Shown: positions 11,880 through 21,068 of the stretch, piece after piece
How the letters are laid out: each line of letters opens with the position of its first letter
How positions within the stretch are numbered: the first letter of the stretch is position 1
Assembly (NCBI GenBank): GCA_002382805.1
Contig: DGAD01000039.1
Location: forward strand, 1-59,972
Direction of reading: 5' to 3'
DNA: 59,972 nt
Source: Clostridiales bacterium UBA4039
GTDB lineage: Bacteria; Bacillota; Clostridia; Lachnospirales; Vallitaleaceae
The notes under the pieces: model-generated
The model's database searches: none
Told to the model about the DNA's origin: nothing
The model's input: only the letters and a program-made list of their open reading frames with translations
Translations under genes and position numbers: made by a program

Positions 11880-12753
11880 ATTCCATACCTTCCGGTATAA
11901 CCTTAATATCCAAAGGATATGCCGGGCCTAACTCTCCATCCACATCTGCCGGAAATCCTTTATCTTCTAAACATTCAATGTGAATCTTACGGCTTTGGAA
12001 AAACAAGATGTTCTTGTCTTCCAAATGTTCTCCTCGCATCATTTTGGCAAAAATAAGGGGAATTTCATTCATACTGCACGCTTTAAATCCAACAAAATCC
12101 AATTTGCCATCGCGCATAGATGCATATTCACCTAAACGATTAAACCCTCCTGCACTTGATCCGTTAAGGACTATAAAAAGATAGAATTCTTCTTCATAAA
12201 TTTGTTCAGCTGTTGTAATACGCACTTTTTGACTTTTGAATTTAGGAATTTGCTGAACCCCTTTAATATAATAAGCTAATTTGCCTAGAGTATTCTTAAA
12301 TTCCGGTTCTATGGTATGGGCTATACTTGTCAACAATCCCCCTCCACAAACATTTACAAAATATTGTCCATTCACAACACCTATGTCTAATTTCCGTGTT
12401 TTCATCTGGGCAATGACATCAAAAGCATCATTAAAATTTGCCGGAATTCCTAAATGCTGTGCAAAGTCATTCGCCGTACCTGCCGGTATCACACCGATGG
12501 GTACATTGATTTTATTATTCATAATGGCATTGACTGCCCGATTAACTGTACCATCTCCTCCGGCAATTAAAATCGCTGCACAACCTTCAAAATTTCCTTC
12601 ATCAAAAAAAGTAGTAAAGTCTTCTGCTGAACGTGTTCTCCATATGCGTAGCTCATACCCTTTTTTTTCTACAATTTCTATAAGTGTATCCAACCGTGTC
12701 TTAAATGTACGACTTCCCGACATCGGATTATAAACTAACTGTATGTATTTCAT
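11857..12753 (-). CDS. Diacylglycerol/lipid kinase family protein (YegS/DagK type)
   Basis: 298-residue cytosolic or membrane-associated kinase that phosphorylates a diacylglycerol-like lipid, or possibly a sphingoid or other lipid alcohol. It starts with VYNPMSGSRTFKTRLD, has the nucleotide-binding motif AGGDGTVNRAVNAI at residues 64-77 and GVIPAGTANDFAQHLGIP shortly after, and the C-terminal sandwich domain with FPADVDGELG. The ATG at 12753 follows AAAGGAGGAGACATT; the longer frame from 12783 would begin upstream of that ribosome binding site and overlap the preceding gene. It lies 13 nt downstream of a solute-binding lipoprotein gene, so the two are probably co-transcribed, an unusual pairing. 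Confidence 0.9.
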   Translation of the reverse strand: MKYIQLVYNPMSGSRTFKTRLDTLIEIVEKKGYELRIWRTRSAEDFTTFFDEGNFEGCAAILIAGGDGTVNRAVNAIMNNKINVPIGVIPAGTANDFAQHLGIPANFNDAFDVIAQMKTRKLDIGVVNGQYFVNVCGGGLLTSIAHTIEPEFKNTLGKLAYYIKGVQQIPKFKSQKVRITTAEQIYEEEFYLFIVLNGSSAGGFNRLGEYASMRDGKLDFVGFKACSMNEIPLIFAKMMRGEHLEDKNILFFQSRKIHIECLEDKGFPADVDGELGPAYPLDIKVIPEGMEFIVKTGS

Positions 12754-12766
12754 AATGTCTCCTCCT

Positions 12767-13981
12767 TTATTGCTTTTTTTCAATCAACATTAACACTTCA
12801 TCAATCGTATGAAACTCATCATTGACATAGCGGATTATAAGCTCTTCGCATAATGTGTCACGTTCCTCTTTTTCCAGCCCAAATTCAATGATTTGATTGA
12901 GGGTTTGATGGTAATCTTGTCCGCCTAAAAAGACATTTCCTTCTGGATAACTCTGCTTTTTTTGTACTTCTATATTGCTAGATATCTGGTAGCTCTTAGA
13001 AAGCCATGTTTCTTGATGCTCTTGATCAAGAAGTATATATTCTAGGAATCGATCTGCCAACGCTTGTTGTTCTCCACTATAAGTAACTGATAGCCAAGTT
13101 CCTCCCCATTGTTTTGAGTAGGGCCCTTGAACCATTCCCCAATCTCCTGAGGTCTGTGGCGCAGACATAAACAAAATCTGAGACAACGCCCAACTAGGTA
13201 ATACATAACTAAACACATCATCTTGCATTCCCGCAAACCACTCTTTTGACCATTCCACGTAAAATGGTGTAAGCTTATTTCTTTTGATTGCATTAATAGT
13301 CATAAGATACGTTCTCCACTGTTCCAAATTCACTACACCTTCATCTGTCTTCACTGTCTCTAAAGGCATAAAATGGCGTAGGGCATAAGGATCTGGAACA
13401 ACGCCAATATCATGCTCTTTAAGCATCATTCCCAAATCATAAATCGACTCCATCGACATAAAATGTGTTCTGACATCTTTAGGGTCATCTGTCCCTAATA
13501 CTTGCTTAGCTAGACTTCGCCTATAAAAGATTACAATCGGCGTCATATGGTATGAGAGGCCACGCATCTGTTTTGATGTATCATAGCTTTGTTCAAGCAT
13601 CTGTGGATTAAGCTTTTGTGCAATGTTATATTCTTCTGAAAATGTATTTAAAGGACGTATGTGGTCCTTTAATGTTTCGCTCATCATTGATGCATAGTCA
13701 GAAATAATGATATCTGGTTTTTCCCCCTCTTCTATTCGTGTGTCAACCATCCTCGCAAACCCATTTGCATCAATCACTTCATATTCAATAGTGCATTCAT
13801 TTTTTTCTTCAAATGTAGCTAACTCCGTTAAGAACTCATCTGAATAGCTCCAAATCCTAAGTATTGGCGCCTCTATTTCCTCAACTGACGTTGCTTCATC
13901 CAAAGCATTTTCTTCAATAGTACAGCTTGAAAAACTTATCAAGCCAAGTAATAATAAACCAAGTAATATGTAATGTCGCAT
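12767..13981 (-). CDS. Extracellular solute-binding lipoprotein (family 1 type), orphan
   Basis: 404-residue secreted lipoprotein. A short signal peptide (MRHYILLGLLLLGLISFSSC) ends in a lipobox with Cys20 as the lipidation site. The mature part resembles carbohydrate ABC solute-binding proteins, with ILRIWSYSDEFLTELATFEEK, the hinge-like KPDIIISDYASMM and a later GGTWLSVTYSGEQQALADRFLEYIL region. No ABC permease or ATPase genes are adjacent; the downstream partner is a lipid kinase. It may deliver its ligand to a permease encoded elsewhere or act as a sensor subunit. The ATG follows ATTAGGAGAAATAC. Confidence 0.8.
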   Translation of the reverse strand: MRHYILLGLLLLGLISFSSCTIEENALDEATSVEEIEAPILRIWSYSDEFLTELATFEEKNECTIEYEVIDANGFARMVDTRIEEGEKPDIIISDYASMMSETLKDHIRPLNTFSEEYNIAQKLNPQMLEQSYDTSKQMRGLSYHMTPIVIFYRRSLAKQVLGTDDPKDVRTHFMSMESIYDLGMMLKEHDIGVVPDPYALRHFMPLETVKTDEGVVNLEQWRTYLMTINAIKRNKLTPFYVEWSKEWFAGMQDDVFSYVLPSWALSQILFMSAPQTSGDWGMVQGPYSKQWGGTWLSVTYSGEQQALADRFLEYILLDQEHQETWLSKSYQISSNIEVQKKQSYPEGNVFLGGQDYHQTLNQIIEFGLEKEERDTLCEELIIRYVNDEFHTIDEVLMLIEKKQ

Positions 13982-14021
13982 GTATTTCTCCTAATTAGTA
14001 ATGATAAATTTTGATATACAC

Positions 14022-14050
14022 ATCATACCAATATTTTAGTATATTGTGAA
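14022..14050 (-). promoter_or_regulatory. Promoter of the lipoprotein/lipid-kinase unit
   Basis: Minus-strand TTCACA and TATGAT are 17 nt apart, about 40 nt upstream of the lipoprotein start at 13981. Confidence 0.5.
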
Positions 14051-14095
14051 GTAGGAACTTATATACTATATCCTTATTATACCATTTTATACAGA

Positions 14096-14136
14096 ATATA
14101 AAAATACCGCCAATCACAAATGATTGTCGGTATTTT
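14096..14136 (-). terminator. Terminator of the xylose operon
   Basis: A 16-bp stem with one wobble pair (AAAATACCG.. / ..CGGTATTTT) and a 4-nt loop lies downstream of xylB on the minus strand, followed by five T. Confidence 0.75.
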
Positions 14137-14172
14137 ATATCTATTTATCTACTCAGAATCCTTATACTTATG

Positions 14173-15651
14173 TTAGCCTAATTGATACCAGTCTTTAAGC
14201 GCTGCATATAATTTTATAAATCGCTGATATTTCGCATCATAATAAGCCTTTGTATCCGGATTTGGCTTTACCGTATCTGTTACCTTAATCATGGCTTCAC
14301 ATCCTTCTGAAACTGATGCAAAATGTCCGGCAGCTACTGCACCTAAAATTGCCGCCCCCAAAGCTCCCCCTTGATTTGTATTGATTTGTTGAATTTCAAC
14401 GTCAAACATATCGGCAAGTATTTGTTTCCATAGAGCACTCTTGGCACCTCCACCAATTACACGTACTTGTTTAATAGGCACTTTGATATCTTTTAGAATC
14501 TCCATAGAGTCTTTTAATCCATAGGATACGCCTTCAAGAACAGCTTTTGTCATATGTCCTCGTTGTGTCGTCATGGTCATACCAACGAAGGCCCCTTTGG
14601 CATTTGGATCTGCATAAGGTGTGCGTTCTCCCATGAGATAAGGCAAGAAAACAAGGTGTTTATCTTCTGTCTCAAGTTGTTGTGCTTCTTCTAGCAATAC
14701 CTCAAAGCTCATACCTTTTTGAACCGTATCAACCCACCATTTCAAACATGAAGCCGCAGACAGCATTACTCCCATTGAATGATATTTTCCATTTGCATGA
14801 CAAAATGCATGCAATCGGTTCTTTTCATCATGGGCATACGATTCATGCGCAGCAAAAACAACGCCTGATGTTCCCAGTGTTACCGACACAATGCCTTCAA
14901 CAACGGTTCCTGTACCCACCGCACCAGCTGCTTGGTCTCCTGCTCCGGCTGCAACTACTATATCACCTTCTAGTCCAAGCTCTTCTAATATTGATGGCTG
15001 AACATATCCACATGCTTCATAAGATTCATAGAGCTTAGGAAGCATCGTCTCTTCAATGCCAAGAAATGTAAGCATTTCTTGTGACCATGTTCTATTCTTA
15101 ACATCAAGAAGGAGCATGCCTGAAGCATCAGATACATCTGTTGAATAGTTCCCTGTTAATTTAAAACTGACATAGTCCTTTGGTAGCATAATATGCTGAA
15201 TCTGAGCAAAAATATTGGGAAGATGCTTTTTGACCCAAAGAATCTTTGGTGCCGTAAATCCTGTTAGCGCTTTGTTCCCTGTATATTCACTCAATTTTTC
15301 TTGTCCGAAATATTCAGTTATCTCTTCACATTCTGCTTCTGTACGATTATCACACCATAATATTGCCGGCGTTAAAACTTCATTCTTCCCATCCAACGCC
15401 ACCAACCCATGCATCTGTCCGCTAAAGCTCATTGACTTAATGCCATCTTTGGGAATGTTATATTTGTTTACAACATCTTTTATAGCTTCCTTTGTCTGAA
15501 TCCACCAATCTATAGGATTTTGTTCTGCCCATTTTTCTTGAGGATAAGATACGGGGTACTCACGTGAAGCATCACCGACAATTTCATTGTCTTTATTAAT
15601 AAGTAGTACTTTTACTGAGGATGTTCCTAGGTCAATACCTAAATAATACAT
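14173..15651 (-). CDS. xylB: Xylulokinase
   Basis: Phosphorylates D-xylulose to xylulose 5-phosphate, the second step of xylose use. FGGY-family kinase of 492 residues: N-terminal YYLGIDLGTSSVKVLL nucleotide fold, the xylulokinase-specific GQMHGLVALD, the catalytic Asp region AAGAGDQAAGAVG, and VRVIGGGAKSALWKQILADMF in the C-terminal half. The ATG at 15651 is preferred over the GTG two codons upstream, which sits too close to the AAGGAGAG ribosome binding site. It is the last gene of xylA-xylR-xylB, 20 nt behind xylR, with a terminator after it. Confidence 0.95.
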   Translation of the reverse strand: MYYLGIDLGTSSVKVLLINKDNEIVGDASREYPVSYPQEKWAEQNPIDWWIQTKEAIKDVVNKYNIPKDGIKSMSFSGQMHGLVALDGKNEVLTPAILWCDNRTEAECEEITEYFGQEKLSEYTGNKALTGFTAPKILWVKKHLPNIFAQIQHIMLPKDYVSFKLTGNYSTDVSDASGMLLLDVKNRTWSQEMLTFLGIEETMLPKLYESYEACGYVQPSILEELGLEGDIVVAAGAGDQAAGAVGTGTVVEGIVSVTLGTSGVVFAAHESYAHDEKNRLHAFCHANGKYHSMGVMLSAASCLKWWVDTVQKGMSFEVLLEEAQQLETEDKHLVFLPYLMGERTPYADPNAKGAFVGMTMTTQRGHMTKAVLEGVSYGLKDSMEILKDIKVPIKQVRVIGGGAKSALWKQILADMFDVEIQQINTNQGGALGAAILGAVAAGHFASVSEGCEAMIKVTDTVKPNPDTKAYYDAKYQRFIKLYAALKDWYQLG

Positions 15652-15671
15652 AAACACTTCTCTCCTTATCG

Positions 15672-16850
15672 TTAAATTACATTATTATGGTGATAGAAAA
15701 TAGATTGTTGCGGCAATAATGCCGCTCCAATAACAGAAGCTTGATCTGCTAAATCAGAGAAGATAATACGCGTCCCTTCATATACCATATATGAACTTTT
15801 TAATTGTTTTTCTTCATTGATAAATTGAAGTAATTGCTGCCTATATTTCCCAAGCTCTCCACCAATAATCACATATTCGGGATTTAAACCTAGTACAATA
15901 TTTTCTATACCGATAAATAAATAATCAAAATATTTTTGAAGTGCCACTTTGACGGCAGGTTTTTGAAGGTTATCATCAGAAAGTAATACAGAAAGGTCTT
16001 CTTCTGATTGCCCTGTTTCTTCAAAAAAGTATCGAATCAATGCGCGTTTTGAAGCGAACAACTCCCAACATCCAGTACGTCCACAATTGCATTGAAGATT
16101 CTCATCAGAAATACGCATATGTCCAAATTCTCCCGCTTTTTTATTGGCGCTTTTATAGATTTGATTGTTGATAATAATACCTGTCCCTACACCTTCTGTT
16201 ATCGATATATAGACAACATTGCTCATGTTCTTATGGTTTCCCTGTAAAGTTTCTCCATAGGCTGCAATATTCGCTTCATTTTCCACATATACTTGAATTT
16301 CAAGAGCTTCTTGAAATGAATGAAAGTCATATTCTTTGACTCCAAGATTTGGAGCACTGTCTAAAATCAGTTTATCTTCATCAACAAGTCCAGGCAAAGA
16401 TAATCCAATTCCGACGACTTTTTTCTTAGAAATCTGACGTTTTTTTAATATATTTAAAATAGTTTCCTTTATCTGTGTCACCACTTGATCAAAATTATTA
16501 TTAGGTAAATAGTCAAATACCTGTGATTCAATAATTTCTCCATTAAGATTCATCAAAATAATCGTCATCTGATCCAACGTAATATTGACTCCAAAAGAAA
16601 ATCTAGCATTTTCATTAAAGCTTAACAAAACTGGTTTGCGTCCACCTGTTGATTGAGCCACACCCGATTCATAAACAAACCCCTCTTTTATCAACGCATT
16701 AATGTTGGATGTCACTGTCGGTATACTTAGCTTAAGTATTCTTGACACTTCATGCTTCGTCGTCTCTTTGTTATTTCTGATAGCATTAATAACATTAACT
16801 CGATTGATTTCTTTGATTTGTTCTTGACTGAATGTTCCAAACTTTGTCAT
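15672..16850 (-). CDS. xylR: ROK family transcriptional repressor, probable XylR
   Basis: 392-residue regulator: an N-terminal winged helix-turn-helix (TTKHEVSRILKLSIPTVTSN) fused to a ROK sugar-kinase-like domain. The zinc motif CNCGRTGCWELF of ROK proteins is present, as is a segment like the ROK signature (NEANIAAYGE, then VYISITEGVGTGIIIN). It sits between xylose isomerase and xylulokinase genes, so control of xylose catabolism in response to xylose is the natural role. The ATG at 16850 follows TAGGAGCGATCAT; the longer frame from 16883 would start inside the large inverted repeat. That repeat, just upstream, is a candidate autoregulatory or processing element. Confidence 0.9.
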   Translation of the reverse strand: MTKFGTFSQEQIKEINRVNVINAIRNNKETTKHEVSRILKLSIPTVTSNINALIKEGFVYESGVAQSTGGRKPVLLSFNENARFSFGVNITLDQMTIILMNLNGEIIESQVFDYLPNNNFDQVVTQIKETILNILKKRQISKKKVVGIGLSLPGLVDEDKLILDSAPNLGVKEYDFHSFQEALEIQVYVENEANIAAYGETLQGNHKNMSNVVYISITEGVGTGIIINNQIYKSANKKAGEFGHMRISDENLQCNCGRTGCWELFASKRALIRYFFEETGQSEEDLSVLLSDDNLQKPAVKVALQKYFDYLFIGIENIVLGLNPEYVIIGGELGKYRQQLLQFINEEKQLKSSYMVYEGTRIIFSDLADQASVIGAALLPQQSIFYHHNNVI

Positions 16851-16875
16851 ATGATCGCTCCTATTATATAAGATG

Positions 16876-16914
16876 TAAGACAATTGTCAGTCACTCTGAC
16901 TGTCAATTGTCTTA
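16876..16914. repeat. 39-bp near-perfect inverted repeat between xylA and xylR
   Basis: Two 18-bp arms (16876-16893 and 16897-16914) with one mismatch flank a 3-nt centre. There is no T-run on either side, so it is not a standard terminator. It could be an operator for XylR, or an mRNA hairpin that sets the ratio of xylA to xylR-xylB by pausing, processing or protecting the xylA 3' end. Confidence 0.85.
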
Positions 16915-16988
16915 TCTCAAGTCTTTCTCTTATGCGCCTTAGAACATTATATCAAGCGCATAACAAATGCACAAGCGCACTTATGATT

Positions 16989-18308
16989 TTATTGCGCCGA
17001 ATAGATATAGCGATTAACAATGTCTTCTAACATTTCTTGACGTCCTGAAGTATTTTGAATCTGGTCATGATGAACAGCATAAGCTGCTAGTTCTTCAAGA
17101 TCTGTCGTCCCATCTAGGATTTTTTTACCGATTCCATCAGTATATGAGATATAACGCTTAGCGACAAAATCTTCTAAGATACCATCACTATATAATTTGT
17201 CAGCTACAAGAAGTCCTTTGGCAAAAGTATCCATCCCAACAATATATGCAATGAATAAATCATCTGCTTGGAATGATCCACGACGTACTTTGGCATCAAA
17301 GTTCAATCCTCCGGGAGCAATTCCACCATTTTTTAATACTTCATACATACACATTGTCGCATCATAAATATTTGTTGGGAACTGATCTGTATCCCATCCT
17401 AAAAGCATGTCGCCTTGGTTTGCATCAATTGAACCCAATGCACCGTTAATACGTGAAATAAGTAATTCATGTTGGAATGTGTGTCCTGCAAGTGTTGCAT
17501 GATTAGCTTCTATATTTAGCTTAAAGTCATCAATTAAGTCGTATTTTCTTAAGAATCCTAAAACCGTCATAGCATCAAAATCATACTGATGTTTAGTAGG
17601 CTCTTTTGGTTTTGGTTCAATCAAGAATTGTCCTGTATATCCAATCTTTCTCGCATAGTCTTTTGCCATTTTCAAAAATCTTGCCAAGTTATCATTTTCA
17701 AGTGCAACATCTGTATTAAGAAGTGTCTCATATCCTTCACGACCACCCCAGAACACATAGTTTTCGCCTTTTAAACGATGGGTAATTTCGAGAGCTTTTT
17801 TTACTTGTGCTGCTGCAAATGCAAAAACATCAGCATTTGGTGATGTAGATGCTCCATGCATAAATCGAGGATGTCCAAATGCATTGGTAGTTCCCCATAA
17901 GCATTTGATGCCTGTCTCTTGCATTTTTTCTTCGATAACATCCACAATTTGATCTAAATTATCGAGTTTTTCTTGTAATGAATCTCCTTCAGGTGCAATA
18001 TCAATATCATGAAAGCAAAAATATTCCATACCAAGTTTTTCCATAAATTCAAAAGCTGCATGTACACGAGCTTTTGCTAATTCCATTCCCTCAAGGCTAT
18101 TGTATGATCGCTCCATGGTACCCATTCCAAATGGATCCACTCCTGCTGCGGTCATTGTATGCCAATAACTCATTGCAAAACGCAAGTGTTCTTTCATTGG
18201 CTTACCTGCAACTACCCGATCCGCGTCATAGTATTTATATGCCAATGGATTCGTTGACTTTGGTCCTTCAAATTGAATCTTTCCTATACTTTCAAAATAT
18301 TCTTTCAT
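16989..18308 (-). CDS. xylA: Xylose isomerase
   Basis: Interconverts D-xylose and D-xylulose using divalent metal. It is a 439-residue class II enzyme, which is the usual clostridial length, and runs [21 protein letters not shown] at the N-terminus. The catalytic pair is in [12 protein letters not shown] (His100, Asp103), metal ligands lie in [17 protein letters not shown] and [17 protein letters not shown], and [15 protein letters not shown] is conserved. The start follows TAGGAGGGTTTT. It is the first gene of the xylA-xylR-xylB operon, with a clear promoter upstream. No xylose transporter is encoded next to it. Confidence 0.97.
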   Translation of the reverse strand: MKEYFESIGKIQFEGPKSTNPLAYKYYDADRVVAGKPMKEHLRFAMSYWHTMTAAGVDPFGMGTMERSYNSLEGMELAKARVHAAFEFMEKLGMEYFCFHDIDIAPEGDSLQEKLDNLDQIVDVIEEKMQETGIKCLWGTTNAFGHPRFMHGASTSPNADVFAFAAAQVKKALEITHRLKGENYVFWGGREGYETLLNTDVALENDNLARFLKMAKDYARKIGYTGQFLIEPKPKEPTKHQYDFDAMTVLGFLRKYDLIDDFKLNIEANHATLAGHTFQHELLISRINGALGSIDANQGDMLLGWDTDQFPTNIYDATMCMYEVLKNGGIAPGGLNFDAKVRRGSFQADDLFIAYIVGMDTFAKGLLVADKLYSDGILEDFVAKRYISYTDGIGKKILDGTTDLEELAAYAVHHDQIQNTSGRQEMLEDIVNRYIYSAQ

Positions 18309-18348
18309 AAAACCCTCCTAAATCAATTAATATTATTTTGGTGACCTT

Positions 18349-18377
18349 ATTATAACTCATGGGCAATACTTTTTCAA
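18349..18377 (-). promoter_or_regulatory. xylA promoter
   Basis: Minus-strand TTGAAA and TATAAT are 17 nt apart, about 45 nt upstream of xylA. Upstream of the -35 is an A/T-rich direct repeat (ACTTTTTAAAATACTTTTTA) that could be a UP-like element or regulator site. Confidence 0.7.
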
Positions 18378-18407
18378 TGACTTTTAAAAAGTATTTTAAA
18401 AAGTATC

Positions 18408-18443
18408 TAAAAAAAGACTTTATTGTACTTCAATAAAGTCTTT
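18408..18443 (-). terminator. Terminator of the yigZ unit
   Basis: A 13-bp perfect stem (AAAGACTTTATTG / CAATAAAGTCTTT) overlaps the last codons of the YigZ gene and is followed on the minus strand by a run of T. Confidence 0.8.
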
Positions 18444-19070
18444 ACCTTCATAATATCCTGAGACATCTCGCATATAAACAAACTGTATGTTATTGGCCGC
18501 CATATTTTTCAAATCATTTTCCACTTGATCATACTGCTCTTTTTCAACTACAACAGTATACGTTACTTGATCGGCATATTGTGTGTCCACAACAGGAATA
18601 TTTTCTGTATTTAAATAATAGTCAATTTTTCCACTAAAGTGATAATCCGCTCTGATTTCGCATTCCACAGCTTTAACTTGTGTAATAAAGATTGATGCTG
18701 CTAATGCATCTCTTGCCGCATCAGAATAGGCCCTTGATAGTCCTCCCGTTCCTAGAAGCGTTCCTCCAAAATAACGCACCACCACGACTGCACATTGAAG
18801 TACATCGTGATGACGTAAAACTTCTAGTATTGGAAGTCCTGCTGTTCCCGAAGGTTCCTTGTCATCTTGATAACGTTCATTAATAATATTTTCAAGAAAG
18901 CGATAGGCATAGCAGTAATGGCGGGCTCCGGGATATTTTCTCTGTATGCGTTCTACTTCTTTTTCAAATACGTCAACCGAGTCACATGGAAATGCAATAC
19001 CGATAAAGCGAGATTTTTTTACGACTATTTCTGCCTCTTGTTGATTTTTTAGTGTTGTAAATCGCTCCAT
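18420..19070 (-). CDS. YigZ/IMPACT family protein (UPF0029)
   Basis: 216-residue cytosolic protein of the YigZ/IMPACT family. The N-terminal domain contains the hallmark KYPGARHYCYAYRF, then DDKEPSGTAGLPILEVL and VVVVRYFGGTLLGTGGLSRAYSDAA; the C-terminal DUF1949 ferredoxin-like domain follows (about residues 140-205). Eukaryotic IMPACT modulates translation-stress signalling; the bacterial role is not settled, with a link to ribosomes or nucleotide binding proposed. It starts one base after the stop of the PfkB-like gene, so the two are translationally coupled. Confidence 0.9.
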   Translation of the reverse strand: MERFTTLKNQQEAEIVVKKSRFIGIAFPCDSVDVFEKEVERIQRKYPGARHYCYAYRFLENIINERYQDDKEPSGTAGLPILEVLRHHDVLQCAVVVVRYFGGTLLGTGGLSRAYSDAARDALAASIFITQVKAVECEIRADYHFSGKIDYYLNTENIPVVDTQYADQVTYTVVVEKEQYDQVENDLKNMAANNIQFVYMRDVSGYYEGKDFIEVQ

Positions 19071-19071
19071 T

Positions 19072-20022
19072 TTACATATCCCCTATCGAATAACCATTAC
19101 GTTGATTATAGATTTCATAAAGCTTAGCGTGCTTCATGCCTCGATCAATTTCATTTCTTCGAATAACGAATGGATACTCATCAACAGAGCAATTATTTGC
19201 AATAGCTCCCATGAGTTTAATCGTTGTCTCAAAACTATAATTGCGCTTAACACCAACACTTAATCCACCTAAAATCATACTTTTCACTACCGGATATATG
19301 CTGTTTTTGGTATGATAGTTGACTTTGCATATTTTGTTCTTTGCAAAACCAATAATTTCATAATGCCCTTTAACAATCAAATACTTCATCTTATGTGTCC
19401 GTCGAAATTCACGTATTCTTTCAAAGCTTTCTTCATCTTCCGGAAAGTCATAGCCTAAAGCTTTTAGATTATCTACATCCATAACACATGCATAGACACT
19501 TTCATTAATACACTCTCTAAAGCTATCACCTTCGACTGCGGTAATGATACGTATTGCCCCTTTCGTCATCGTGTTCAAATCTCTAATAAAATTCGAGCTC
19601 CACGCATCATCACCCGTTAGCATAATTAACTCTGTCTCTTTGATATGATGATATATTCTGTGTTTAATATTAATAAAATCTCGTTCCGTCAGTTGATTAT
19701 TATGACTTAGTATTTTTGTTGTTGTATCATTGATATTATCATGAATTAATAGATGGGTCTTGGTTTCGTGATCCACCTGGAGAAAATCTGTTTTTATTTT
19801 GTTTTTATCTAAAAAATTCTTGATATATCGTCCACCAATACCTCCAGAGACCCCCATAACATATGGATCTCCTTGTAATATTTTAACAATATATGCACTG
19901 TATATTCCACAGTCTCCAACACTCAACGCATCATAAACAGCCTCATTATGATGATCCACTTGAAAACCTTCTACATTAATTGTACGAACGACTGCAGGGT
20001 TTAATGCTAATGTAAGTATCAC
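19072..20022 (-). CDS. PfkB-fold protein with lost kinase motif (probable pseudokinase related to 1-phosphofructokinase)
   Basis: 316 residues with the overall layout of FruK-type ribokinase-family proteins: the opening MILTLALNPAVVRTINVEGF parallels the FruK N-terminus and VMGVSGGIGGRYIKNFLD parallels the lid-adjacent glycine segment. Two functional motifs are gone. The substrate-binding GGKGxN equivalent reads SVGDCGIYSA, and the catalytic GAGD(S) loop reads PVVKSM, placing a lysine (about K247) where the catalytic aspartate should be. Kinase activity is therefore unlikely; a sensor or scaffold role is possible. I chose the GTG at 20022 because AGGAGAGACAAA precedes it at good spacing and it aligns with FruK starts; an ATG at 20043 would put the ribosome binding site inside the gene. 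Overlap-like coupling to yigZ follows. Confidence 0.75.
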   Translation of the reverse strand: MILTLALNPAVVRTINVEGFQVDHHNEAVYDALSVGDCGIYSAYIVKILQGDPYVMGVSGGIGGRYIKNFLDKNKIKTDFLQVDHETKTHLLIHDNINDTTTKILSHNNQLTERDFINIKHRIYHHIKETELIMLTGDDAWSSNFIRDLNTMTKGAIRIITAVEGDSFRECINESVYACVMDVDNLKALGYDFPEDEESFERIREFRRTHKMKYLIVKGHYEIIGFAKNKICKVNYHTKNSIYPVVKSMILGGLSVGVKRNYSFETTIKLMGAIANNCSVDEYPFVIRRNEIDRGMKHAKLYEIYNQRNGYSIGDM

Positions 20023-20119
20023 TTTGTCTCTCCTATCTGACATACTTAATCTTTCTATATATACTTGTCGCTATCTTATGATTATATCGTAATTTGATTA
20101 AGTATTCAACCTAGGAGCC

Positions 20120-21049
20120 TTAGGAAAATAATGGTGTGGATAAATAACGTTCTCCCGTATCCGGTAAGAAAACAACGATATTTTTACCTGCATTTTCCGG
20201 TCGACTGGCTAACTTTGCTGCTGCCGCAACTGCCGCACCGGATGATATACCTACAAGAATCCCTTCAGATTTTGATAATTGTCGACTAGCTATAAATGCT
20301 TCGTCATTTTCTATTTGAATCACTTCATCATAAATCGCTGTATTTAGTATATCCGGTATAAATCCTGCACCAATCCCTTGAATTTTATGGGGTCCTGAAC
20401 TTCCTCCAGATAAAACCGGAGATCCAGTTGGTTCCACAGCAACGACTTGAATATTTTTGTTCTTTGACTTCAGATATTCTCCGACTCCTGTTATCGTTCC
20501 TCCCGTTCCAACACCTGCAACAAATATGTCAATCGCACCTTCTGTATCTTCCCATATCTCAGGTCCTGATGTTTTTCGATGTATCTCAGGGTTTACCGGG
20601 TTAATAAATTGCCCCGGAATAAATGAGTTTTCAATTTCTTCATGTAATTGTCTAGCTTTTTCTATAGCACTTTTCATTCCTCCAGCTGCCGGAGTCAGAA
20701 CAAGTTCAGCGCCGTAGGCTTTTAGAATATTTCTTCGTTCGACACTCATGGACTCAGGCATAGTCAAAATTACACGGTATCCTTTTGACGCGCCAATATA
20801 TGCTAATCCAATCCCTGTATTTCCGCTGGTCGGTTCAATAATGACAGAATCTTCTTTTAATATTCCTTTTTGTTCCGCATCTTCAATCATCGCTTTTGCA
20901 ATCCGATCTTTTACACTTCCGCCTGGATTAAAGCTTTCTAACTTTACAATAATATTCGCATCAAGTTCATTTAATTTTGCATACCGACTAATCTCAACTA
21001 AAGGGGTTTTTCCTACAAGCTCGTTTAAATTACTATATACATTTTTCAT
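20120..21049 (-). CDS. cysK: Cysteine synthase A (O-acetylserine sulfhydrylase)
   Basis: PLP enzyme making L-cysteine from O-acetylserine and sulfide. The protein is 309 residues. It has the PLP lysine in [12 protein letters not shown] (K47), the substrate loop [15 protein letters not shown], the phosphate-binding [15 protein letters not shown] and the C-terminal [11 protein letters not shown]. The ATG at 21049 follows GGAGGAACAAT; the longer frame to 21094 is excluded because it would include the ribosome binding site and a repeat element. It is divergent from the metB-like gene across a region with two strong promoters and repeated sequence elements, pointing to shared sulfur control. Confidence 0.95.
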   Translation of the reverse strand: MKNVYSNLNELVGKTPLVEISRYAKLNELDANIIVKLESFNPGGSVKDRIAKAMIEDAEQKGILKEDSVIIEPTSGNTGIGLAYIGASKGYRVILTMPESMSVERRNILKAYGAELVLTPAAGGMKSAIEKARQLHEEIENSFIPGQFINPVNPEIHRKTSGPEIWEDTEGAIDIFVAGVGTGGTITGVGEYLKSKNKNIQVVAVEPTGSPVLSGGSSGPHKIQGIGAGFIPDILNTAIYDEVIQIENDEAFIASRQLSKSEGILVGISSGAAVAAAAKLASRPENAGKNIVVFLPDTGERYLSTPLFS

Positions 21050-21068
21050 ATTGTTCCTCCAATTCATA

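Noticed and set aside
12281..12733. 150-residue plus-strand open frame opposite the lipid kinase
   Set aside because: Shadow of the kinase gene, which has clear GGDGT and PAGTANDFA motifs in the same interval.
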